NCBI GenBank assembly: GCA_000499405.2
Contig: HG738138.1
Coordinates: forward strand, 23,837,097-23,901,096
DNA length: 64,000 nucleotides
DNA from: Onchocerca volvulus
Lineage: Eukaryota; Nematoda; Chromadorea; Rhabditida; Onchocercidae
Reading direction: 5' to 3'
This document shows positions 15,001-25,300 of this stretch, piece by piece. A program made the position numbers and the translations under genes. Numbering within the stretch: position 1 is the stretch's first letter; every line of letters begins with the position of its first letter. A model generated the notes under the pieces. The model saw only the letters and a list, made by a program, of their open reading frames with translations, was not told the origin of the DNA and ran no database searches.

Positions 15001-17454
15001 TTTTCTTTAAGAGTTTTAAAATCATTTATTACGAAAGAACAATAATAAAAGTAATTATTATAAGTTGGGTTTGAAAAATATTTTGGAATGGAAAATTTTT
15101 AGCCTCCTTGTGATCTTGAAATGTCCTCAGCGATGTATGATGAATCAGTTCCTGGCGTAGTTTACGTGATGAGACGTAAAAGTGATGTTGAATTAGTGAC
15201 ACCAAATGTAATAGTTTCTGATACTCTGAAACAAATTCAGTCGGCAAAATTCCTGACTAATTTCATCTATTCCACATCGCTTCCATATGTTCTTTACAAG
15301 TAAGTCTTAATAATTTTTTATTAATTATATTTCTATTAAAGAAATATTTAACTTAATTATTATTCATATGAAAAGTACGTGTGTCACGTTTTGGCATTTT
15401 AGAGATTTCTTGCAACAATCAACGAATTCTGCAATCAACATCGATTTAAAGATTCCTTAATAGATCTAGTCATCTGATCTTAACTTTCCAATAACATTGT
15501 AATGTTTCATAATTTGCAGTGATTCCAAAGGCGCCTCAGTTTTAAGTGTCGAGAATCCTGACGAGTAAGTGCAATTTTTGATCTTTCTTGAGCAATTTAA
15601 TTGATATAGTCTAATTTTATCTTACAAATTGCAAGATAGTGCATTCATGAAGCTTCGCCATTTTTGAAGTAAACACGGAAAAATTGAACTAGAGATTCTA
15701 TTCATTTGAATAATATTTATTCACTTTTAATACTTTAGATATTTTTGCAGAATTTATTTGAGACGTAAATTTTTTATTTTCAGTTTGTAAAATTTCAAAA
15801 ATATAAAGCTATAAGTTTCCCTATATCATTGTGTTTATTTTTTGATCAACTAAATGTTTTAGTGTAAAAATAACTTTCGAAGATAAATTTGATTTTATTG
15901 GTATCTACATGGGAAAAATTCTATATACAGCAACGTAAGTATCGTTCATTTTCTTTTCCTTCTAAATCGAAATCGATGTGCATTGCATACAGTAATTTAA
16001 TCATAATTCTATGATGATTTAAATCATTTAACTCTTATTTTTACGCTTTTTCATCAATTTTCTCTTTTGATGGAAATTTTCGTTTTTTTTTTTTTTTTTT
16101 TTTTAATTTTTTAACTTTCTAGTGAAGTAGCATATATTTTGGGTTCGGAGATCGATGCAGTTGAAAAACGAATGAATGATACTGCTGCTGTTACCAAAGC
16201 TATACCAAAACGAGATTTTGAAAGTAATATATCATTCAGTTTTATTAATAAAATTCTAATAAAGTCTGTTAAATATATTTATATAGAAGGGGAAGTAGGA
16301 TCGTTATGCATGAGGTAAAATTTTTTATAAAATTAAATATAACTTTTAGTGAAGCAAGTTGAGCATATGCTGCAGCATTTTTGGCTTGCTTCATTTATGG
16401 TACTAATTTTTACACTCAACTTTTCTTCCCTTCTTAGTATTGAATAAATTAATTCCAAGAATATCCTAATTTGGTTAATATGTTCTTTAAAATCGGATGG
16501 TTTCAGAAGCCGCATTTGGAGAAGAAAGTGAAATTATTGGAAGACCAGAAATTCGCACCGAAAGATGTAGACTTTTAAATGCGTAAGTTTCAGCGTAAGA
16601 TGTATTTTTTTACATATTTTCCGAAAATCTTTATGGGCATTTTTGTTAACGACAAACAAGATCTGGAACTTCCGGATTGTCATTGGTACTTGAAATGGCA
16701 ATATTTGAATTGAATCTGAATAGATGCTCTCTATTGATCATCGATAATCCAACATTTGGCTCTAGTTTTTAATTTGGAAGTGATGGTGCATTATGCATAA
16801 ATGTTTGCAAAGTTTAGTTATTCTTCGCTACCAATTACTGATTAGTTGAATATTTACAGGCCTTTTTTTATGGCATTCATATTGAAAGTTGGTGTTTTGG
16901 ATTTGTTACTTTTATTAATTATGTTCATCCTTATTATTTATCATCGATCGCATATCATACCAGCACGACGTCGTTACAAAATTAAAATGGGCATTCTGAA
17001 ACATCGTAAAAAGCGTAGGCTACGTGATCGTGCACGTCGACGTCTTCGAAGTATGTTTGACAATAAATCGTAAAATTCTTCTTAAACATATGTTTCGAAA
17101 GCTTCAAAGATTGATATTGTATAATTTAATTAAATTAATAACACTTCCCAAACAATCTGGTAATTAAAATGAGCTAATTAAACTAAGAAACAGTCATTGA
17201 AACATTTTCGCAGCAATCAAAGGATAATTTTATTTTTAGAGCTCAATATATTACGCCGTAGACGAAAGAAAATTCAACAAGAAAAAGAAGCGCAACGGCA
17301 AGCTGAATTTCTTGCTAAGGCGGTTGACGCATTAGGTGCAGCAAAAGCTGCAGATGAAAAGAAAAAATCTTCATCGACATCCAGCAGTGATCTGGTTACA
17401 GCTGGAGGTATTCCAAATCCAAATCCAAATCAAACAAATCCTCCAGATCAATAG
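6071..17454 (+). CDS. Large single-pass membrane protein, long unrecognised ectodomain, isoform A
   Basis: I do not recognise the family. Shared exons: 6071-6163, 6341-6432, 6867-6936, 7516-7809, 8904-9010, 9189-9328, 9820-9867, 10242-10400, 10486-10597, 11216-11411, 12074-12177, 12340-12470, 12554-12618, 12881-13050, 13097-13195, 13473-13597, 13770-13911, 14271-14493, 14632-14655, 15103-15299, 15520-15564, 15863-15934, 16123-16223. Isoform A adds 16507-16582, 16860-17050 and 17240-17454, total 1,096 residues. Every junction keeps phase and the sum is a multiple of three. Residues 1-20 are a signal peptide (MNLAIIVIITVLL). The ectodomain has scattered Cys, several N-x-S/T sites and segments such as GSIYLGFRNGYIFSYRV that suggest beta strands. 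A helix of about 24 residues near 965-990 (LLLLLIMFILIIY) is followed by a very basic Arg/Lys tail and a Ser-rich end. Weakest joins are at 10597, 12470 and 12554. Confidence 0.75.
16287..16314 (+). other. Possible 28-base alternative microexon
   Basis: Bounded by a TATATAG acceptor and a GTAAAA donor, it has the same entry and exit phases as the 76-base exon at 16507-16582, so it could replace that exon but not join to it in frame. It would encode KGEVGSLCM. Read past its donor it stops at 16316-16318, which would give a soluble ectodomain without a membrane helix. Purely a reading-frame inference. Confidence 0.3.
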
Positions 17455-17785
17455 ATCAGTAGGGAAGAGCATGCTGATCACAGATCAGAAGCAAAACTTA
17501 TTCAAATAATATCCATGATTGGTTGTTTGTTCATGCAATGATTCTATGTATTTTGTTTTATCTAGAATCAATAATAATTCCTGTCTTTCTTTGCCTATAT
17601 TTTTCAATTAATTTAATCAACGAAAAACGAAACAATAATATTGTCGCAAGCAAAGAAAGAAATTCACGTTGCCAAATCACACATATTTAATTTCTATTAT
17701 AATTGCTATTTTTTTTTCCTTGAAGGTTTCTTTCAATCAGTTTGAAAGAATAAAAGATATCGAAGAACTGTTATGATATGTATAT

Positions 17786-17791
17786 AATAAA
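17786..17791 (+). terminator. Candidate poly(A) signal for isoform A
   Basis: AATAAA about 330 bases after the isoform A stop codon. Its presence before the isoform B exons fits alternative 3' end formation. Confidence 0.4.
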
Positions 17792-18853
17792 CTAGTGAAG
17801 ATTGGAGCAACTCTCTTTCCTGGTCTATTTTAGTCATAAACAGATTAGAGTTTTCTGGAATTCCTTAAAACCAAATGATAACTTAAATCTATATAAATAT
17901 TTATCATATTTAACGCAATAAAAAAATATTAATAAGAAAAAGCAGAGAAGTACACTTCTAAAATTGCTTAAATATGACAAATATATTAATGAAATAATCA
18001 ATCAACTGATCGTAATTAATAAGCAATCCAATCAGCTGAACAAATTTTTAAACATGTTAATTGCTTCATTACTCAAAATATAAAAAATAGACCCAAATTA
18101 ATTATGAAAAGCATAAAGCCATCAACTTATTTTTCATTTCTTACTTCCAAATGATCTGATGCGATTAATCAGAGCCGCATCAATGAACATCTGAATTATG
18201 AAACTATTTGAAGTTTAAGTTTTAATCCAAAGTAAAACTTATTTATCAAAGCAAACAGCAAATGGTACTTTTTTAAACCAAAAGGGTAATATATGCTGCA
18301 AATTTTTGATTACTACAAGAGAAATCTTTCATACAAAATTTTTGCATTGTATCATTCTTTTTGAAACTATTAGTTCTTGCAATCTTTCTTTATCAGCAAA
18401 TAATGTAATACTCCCATTTGTGTTTCGCAAGATTGAATTTATTTTTAAATATTTCAAATTTGCATATAAAAATCATCGAAATTCCAATTTTTGTGAAATG
18501 AAAATTTTAAATTATTGTCATTTTTAACCAAAATATTCTTTTAAACGGTTTGTTTCTTTTAGTGCTTCACTAAAAATTAGTACTTTAAGGATATTAAATT
18601 CGTATAATTACCTACGATTTTAGAATTCATTATTATTTTCATGTAACTAATTTTTAAAATAAGCAAAAAATTGTTTTGGAGAAAAAGTTTGCTAGTTTGG
18701 TTTGTACTTTGGATTGGATTCTTGATCCTTCTGATTCCGCTACGTTGACAGAAGCCTTTGTTGGTTTTATGTGATACTGTAGAAAATACCAACTTGAAAA
18801 TAGGAAAGACCAAATGAATATATAGTAATTAATAAAGAATACCAACAATGATC

Positions 18854-19278
18854 TGAATCTCATCACGTTGTCGAACTTTTCTTTTGTGATTTCCCTTCAT
18901 TTCACCATTATTTTTGCTTGTTTCTACTTAACTGTTGATTTATTTGAACTATGACTTCTGTTGAACTGTCAAACTGCTGTCTCTGCTGTCTTTGAGCCGT
19001 TCGCGAAATTGAGTTGGAACTGAACTGACCCTGACATCGATCTGCGTGTTGATTTGATTCAATCTCCCGCCTTTTATACGGATGATCTTTGGTCTTGATA
19101 GTGGACGATAGTTTACAATATCCTAATTCTACAAAGACTGGTCATTAAGAAAGAGGATAAGAGATAGACAATACCTACAATATTTCAAACAATTTACATA
19201 AGTCATAATTCTTTCAACATTCCACACAATTAAGATAGATTTCAACAATTTATATAATGCACATAATCTCTATTAGCA
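18854..19278 (-). mobile_element. Candidate solo LTR of a retrotransposon
   Basis: A 425-base block of higher GC and distinct base use sits between the two 3' cassettes. Read on the minus strand it starts TG and ends CA, is flanked on both sides by GATC (18850-18853 and 19279-19282) as a possible 4-bp target duplication, and has a TATAAAAG box (19071-19078) about two fifths of the way in, followed by a region rich in CAACAG/GTTCAA words, as in the R/U5 part of an LTR. No polymerase or gag frame is present, so it would be a solo LTR. A TG/CA pair and a 4-bp repeat can occur by chance; the TATA and composition are the better evidence. Confidence 0.4.
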
Positions 19279-19537
19279 GATCAGAAAATGAAAGAATAAA
19301 AGCTTTTGTATCAGACCAAACGCGATATGGATAAATGATTAATGAAACAAGCTTTATAGGACAAATTTTTGCTATATTATTTCATGACAAATAAATTTCT
19401 CGTAAAAAATTTTCTTTTTATCGATAAGCTAGAAGAAAGAGAATTATCAAACAAAAAAAAGTCATTAGTTATTGGAAATGAATATTGCAAATAAGTTTTA
19501 TAAAAAGTTGAAATCAGAGATGTGTTCAAGACGAAAC

Positions 19538-19586
19538 TTTTAGCAATTCATCCTAAAATCATATATTTTAGGATGAATTGCTAAAA
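19538..19586. repeat. Perfect 22-bp inverted repeat with 5-base loop
   Basis: Arms 19538-19559 and 19565-19586 are exact reverse complements (core AGCAATTCATCCTAAAAT) around the loop CATAT. It lies in the intron upstream of the isoform B exons, about 390 bases before their acceptor. Confidence 0.9.
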
Positions 19587-19975
19587 TTTTAAATCAAATA
19601 AGAAATGCATGAATTCTTGTTTATAAAACTTTGCTGTAATTTTAGCCAAAAAAAAGTCGATCTCAAATTGGCCTGATATATAAAACGAATATTCAATCCG
19701 ATTAATATGGTTGAAAAAATATCTCCAACAAGAGATATTTGTAATTTATATTTTCTTTATTCAAGTCTAAACATAAAATATACTATCAGTTGTAGTTAAT
19801 CAGATCTATGTTGTAATCAATATTGTGTACTGTATCATTAATGATATATTATGCAAGTTTAAGTGAAAATTTTCAATTAAATAAAATATTCCAGTAGTAA
19901 TTGAATACTTTTATTATCTTTAGTGATATTACTTAATTTCTGGAAATTTTTTTCCTCTACTTATTATCATTTCAG

Positions 19976-20722
19976 CAGATGAGCAAGCAGAAGCTCTAGC
20001 GAGTTTATCATTAACGCATACTTATTTGATTAGTGGTGGAATGCTTTTAAGTTGCTGCATTTTACCGCTTTTTTATTTTTGGTTCTGTCATCCGTAAGTT
20101 ATTTTTTTTCCCGCATTAAAAAATTATGATTATATTGCGAAAGCAATTTAATGAATTTGAGGACTTTTGATGATAGATAGTTATTACAAATTTCTAATTA
20201 TTCGATTTGTTATTGCAATATGTGAAATTAACTTTCAGAATGTTTTGCAAATATTTCAAAGCCATTAAAATATTGAAAAGCAAAAAAGTAGAATTGGAAG
20301 AAACACAATTCGATGAAATTGAATTAATGGAATTTATGCCTGATGAAGCACCAGATCATATAAATATTCGACGTGACCCCATTTTTGATGACATAAAGGT
20401 TTTTTTCTCTTTTTTTTTTTTAACTACATAAAGATTATGATTAGTGAATTGCTTAATTAAGAAGTGATCATTTTAAAAAAATATCAAAAATTTTTAGGCA
20501 TTTCGTCACAGACATCATCATTTAATAAGGCCGATACAGCGACGACAAAAAAAGGATAAAAAAGTTTCAGCAGATGAAAAAATATCAGAACAAGAAAAAA
20601 AAACTGAACCTACACCGGAAAATTTGTATACCTCTAGAAGTAGAAGTGGTCCGGAGCAACAATTGGCATCCACTGAAATTACATTTTCCGATCCGGATCG
20701 TGCGCAGCTTCATGTTCTATAA
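19976..20722 (+). CDS. Alternative membrane/tail cassette (isoform B) of the 6071 gene
   Basis: Three exons: 19976-20093, 20239-20398, 20498-20722. The first needs an incoming phase of one base, exactly what the shared exon ending at 16223 offers. Joined there, the product is 1,103 residues with no stop. It encodes a short acidic stalk (DEQAEALASLSL), a membrane helix (ISGGMLLSCCILPLFYFWF), then a cytoplasmic tail of about 130 residues: acidic first, then His/Arg and Lys/Glu rich, ending at TAA 20720-20722. Isoform A has an unrelated helix and a strongly basic tail, so the choice would swap the intracellular part. No ATG with a signal peptide is seen between 17455 and 19976 to make this a separate gene, but that cannot be ruled out. 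Acceptor TTTCAG (possible NAGNAG, shift to 19979) and donors GTAAGT and GTTTTT. Confidence 0.65.
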
Positions 20723-21736
20723 CTCGACAATTTAAATTGAATTTCATATTTAAAGATCATTTTTGCATCTGTTATGTGATTTATATAAATTAAATGGCAA
20801 TTAAATTCGCGTTTTTTTCTTTTCTTTTTTTTTTCTTTTTTTAACACAATATAATTGTTTGCTAAGAATGAAATTTTAACTGAGAAGATTTAAGTTCAGT
20901 TTATTTTTCCTTATAAATTTGTAAAGTTTAATCATCCTCTGCTTTTAACAACAATGGAAGAATTTTTTTAATGAGTGTTATCAAATGACCTTTAATTAAG
21001 TGATCAAGTAGTCTTTTATCAAATGATTTTTTTTTTTTTGCATCATTAAAATGATTGCTTCGAGATCATTTGCAGGTCACTTCTTTAATTTCGTTATTTA
21101 ATTTTTAAACTAAATTGATTTAAATTTTAAAAAAATTAAATAATTTAACGTAAATTATGCACTTATTGGATTGTTACATGAACAGCTATAATTTTGGTTG
21201 TTTTTTTAATGCAGCGAATTTTTTTCGTTATCATTCAAACTAAAATATGTATTAACTTCATTTCGCATGAAATTCTCCGTATAACCTGACTTTTTATCGC
21301 CAAAATAGTTGTTTCTACTTGAACTTCAGCTTAAAATCAAATCGAATGGAAGAGCTAACTTGGATAATTGCCATGAGGACAAAATGAAAGTCGAAAATAG
21401 GAAGAAAAGTAAAATTTGTTGTTAATTCAATTTTCTTGAATTAGCATGATCGAAATACGATAAGGGAAATTTCAGCTGATGAGATAATCATGATGATCGA
21501 AATAATGCTACTTTTTCAAACATCATAATAAGTTTCATTAATCAAATTCTTTCTTCTCAGTTGGAACTTAATTTATCATAACTCACTGAAATAAAATTAC
21601 CTGAATAATATTATTGAACGATGACAAAATTAATTGTCAACTCTTCTATCCATTAGAAATTTATTTTTTATTTCATATGTCAAATTTTGAAATTAATCGA
21701 TTTATTCAACAAACTTCACTCGTCTTTAATAGGTAA

Positions 21737-21894
21737 ATGAATACAATTTTCGTCTCTTACGATTTTCAATAAATTATTTCATGAAAGTTTATGAAATTTC
21801 ATGAGATCTCACTCTATGAATACAATTTTCGTCTCTTACGATTTTCAATAAATTATTTCATGAAATTTTGTGAAATTTCATGAGATCTCACTCT
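21737..21894. repeat. Tandem duplication of a 79-bp unit
   Basis: Two head-to-tail copies, 21737-21815 and 21816-21894, differ at only a few positions near their 3' part. Each includes TTTCATGAAA-like palindromic words and GAGATCTC. Confidence 0.9.
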
Positions 21895-22304
21895 TGGTAA
21901 GAGAGTTCATTGCAAAGATTCGAGAGATAGGTCAGTTCAACTTTGTCGGATTATTTCAGCATGAAATTAGGTCATTTTATACTCGCCAATTATTTAAATG
22001 CAATAACTACGGTGGTCAGTAGTGGTCAATTGCACTTTGCTCATTTTCTGATAAAGTTCATTATGAAGGTTCGTTTTTCCCTGTTTGTTAATTAGAAAGT
22101 TTCATTCTTTCCAACCTTTTAGTAAGCTTGTTGATCAAATAAAACATGTTTATTTGCGAATTCCTTCAAAACGTTAGCTAATCCCATTTAGTAAAATACC
22201 AATTAGTCTATTGATTTCTTCGATTTAAAGTGAAATTTTCAATATTAATTCCACATACGAGAAATATTAGTTTGAATGATTAATCATTTACATATTTATT
22301 TTCA

Positions 22305-22378
22305 TCGAAAAATATCGATTTTCTGGATATATTCATTGAACTCGAAAAGTATCGATTTTCCGGATATATTCATTGGAT
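22305..22378. repeat. Tandem duplication of a 37-bp unit
   Basis: Two adjacent copies (22305-22341, 22342-22378) share TATCGATTTTC and GGATATATTCATTG with a few substitutions. Confidence 0.85.
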
Positions 22379-25300
22379 TATGTTGACGTTAAGAGTTGGT
22401 GACAATGATTAATTTAATTTTTATATCAATTTTTAAAATCTTACCTGTTCTAAATGGTAAACCAAATTACATGCGATGATCAAATTCTGTAAGAACAAAA
22501 TATATGCAGATCATTTACAACAGCATTTATATTTACAGCTCTCTTGATTTATCATTTTAAATTGAGGAATAATTAATTAGTCGGCAACTTAATTAAATAA
22601 TTTGCATCTATTATGTCAATTTATTAGCTGGAGACAACTTCGTTCAAACCATTTGTCTATATGCGGAATTTAGAAAACAACATTTTCATCTTTCGAAAAT
22701 AAATAATATGGAAAGAGATAAATTATTAAATTATGCGTAAAATGGACTTTCACATTTGTCAAATGATCCATTGTCATGTGTCACAACTGAAAAATCTATT
22801 TTCAGTTATAAAATCCAGTTAATTCAAGTATTTCTATGTCAAAGGTCATCTTTGAGTAGTATTTTTCTTTCAAATTAGAACCTCTTATTGAAGATGGAAT
22901 GTTTTAAATTTTTTTTGCATAATTAAATTTATCAAAATGGATTACTTTTTTTCATCATTGGTTGGTTAATTTGATGAAATATTATTATGCTATGAATATT
23001 AGAATAACAAAAATTTTAATCCCGTTACCTTTATCTAAAACAAATTAAATTTATCAAAAGACTTTTCCATTTCTGATAACAAATATCTGCCAGCTTTGAA
23101 ATTGACATTTTGTGACATAAAATTACCCAAAATCAGAGAACTTTGTGCATATGATATTTCCATATTCTTCAACATTACTGGTAATTTTTTAATCATTTAA
23201 ATTAATCACTCGAATGAATCCAAGAATTCTTTTTCGTTGCAATATGAAGATGTTTTATCGAATTGCACTGTAAATAAATCTCAAAATTCTTAAGGAATCA
23301 ATTTTTATAATATTTCAAATGAATAATTCAAATAATTGAAAAAATTTTCGATAAAATTTTACAGGTTATATTTGCATTTACATATTAGCTTTGTATATTT
23401 GTATTTATTTATTTAAAAAATTATTTAATGGAACTTTTGAAATCTTTTCCTTCTCGCAATATCTATTCGAATATCGACAATCCATCTAATCAAAATATAT
23501 ATTTGAATTCGAAATTTTCAGAATCAAATTCATTGAACTCATCCTACAATATTTCTTTCAATAGTATGATAACTCAGATTCTTCATCATTTTTGATTGAT
23601 AATACAAGTTTAATTTTCTTTTTTGCCATACTTCTGATTAATTCGTCTACGTTTGTTTGAAAATACTGATTTTTTATTCTTTATCATCAGAAAAGAAATG
23701 TTATCATCAAAAATTAATTACATCGTTATCATATCTTTGCTCGTCAATTTTTTCCAATATATGACGGTACTGTAATCAGATATTATCAAATAATACTTGT
23801 TGAAGAAACTTTTTTTTTTTTTTTTTTTGATAAAGAATTTATAGCAAATTATTTTTCCTTAGCTTTACTGAAAAAAAAATTGAAATGCAAGAAAGGATTT
23901 AAAAATGAAAGAAATGATTGACAGATGAAAAAAATGATTGTCGTATTTGTAAAAGAAATTTCTTTATTTTTCTCTTTTATGCAAAAATTTTGATTTGCAG
24001 TAAATAATAAAATGGGGGCGTTGATATCTTCAACAATTCATTTCTACGTCAAATTTATAATTCAGACGATTCTGGCCTATGCAAATCCATTTTTCGATCT
24101 TTTTGTGATTTTCCATCTGAAATGACATGAAATGACGAAAACTAAATTCAATCAACGAGCTTTAAGGAATCTAATTTTCGTTTTAAGGAATCTAATTTTT
24201 GATAAATCCAATATTATTTCACTTACAGAAATTCATTTATGAATCTTCATTAATCTTATCTTTTTTTAAGCGTAAACGAGAATATGCAAAAGAAAAAAAT
24301 ACTTTTTTTTTTTAAAATCTACCTTTAATTTAAAAAAAAAAAACTGTATCAAGCTGATTTCCTGCATTTGCTATAATGGTTAATTTCCTGGATTGGATAA
24401 ATTTTGCGTAAGAAATGAAAAAAATCTACAAATTGACAACTCATATTTTAAATTTATTGGATATTTTTTAAATTTCATTGAGCTTAATTTTCAATATTGG
24501 TATGAAAAAATTTTCCAGAAACTTTTCAATTCATATTTTTAGAATAATTTTTTCAAATTAATCCCGCTGAGAGTTTGATATTTTCCCTTCTCTTATCATT
24601 CTTAATTCTTTCATGAATATATTGCATTATTAACCTGAGTTAATTGGTCCCTAATTTTGATAACATTTTGTAAACAATCATACGATAAAATGATGATCAT
24701 GAAGTGAAATCGAGAGCAAATGCTAGATTTTCATCAATGCCGATGACCTCGACTTTTATCTTATCATAACTGATTGATGGTGATAAAAAAATGAATCTGT
24801 TAAATGATACCATAGTATATCTGATATTCTAAAACACAAAAATAGGTTGATATGATCGAAAGTGATATTTCTTATTCACGACATGTCACCTGAAGAAAGT
24901 ATTTTTAGAGATGTTGATTAACCTTGATATTTCATACCATTATTCTTATCATAATGACAACTGATAATGATAATGATAACTAATGATGTCGATATAGGAA
25001 AGTATGTTTAAAAATGATCTTAAAAATGAAGTGATTTATAGGATCATTTGTATATTTACTATTACAGCTAAAATATTTATAGAGAAAGATGTCATCAATA
25101 AATACTTGAAAAAAAAAAAAAAAAAAAAGAAACTTTTTCAGTATGAATTTTAAGAATTATTCGAAATCATTCGATAGCATGAAACAAAAAAAGAAAAATT
25201 CTCTTTCAAATGCTTATATTTTCAATTTACATGAAATTTTTTATATTCTTTAGTTATGTAATATTCAAAAATTTTGTTTATACTTTCAATTATTAACAAT

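Larger units (their letters stand above)
17455..19975. other. Intron/spacer between the two 3' cassettes
   Basis: No coding exon was recognised here. It holds the isoform A 3' flank and poly(A) signal, the LTR-like element and the inverted repeat, listed separately. The minus-strand open frames at 18577-18866 fall next to and partly in the LTR-like block and look non-coding. Confidence 0.55.

Noticed and set aside
18577..18866. Minus-strand open frames of 70-78 codons
   Set aside because: Overlap the edge of the LTR-like block; no gag/pol or other domain; likely non-coding.
24013..24126. ATG frame after a TTTGCAG acceptor, hydrophobic (MGALISSTIHFY...)
   Set aside because: Short, no convincing downstream exon, and its ends do not fit the collagen start; could not be supported as a gene.
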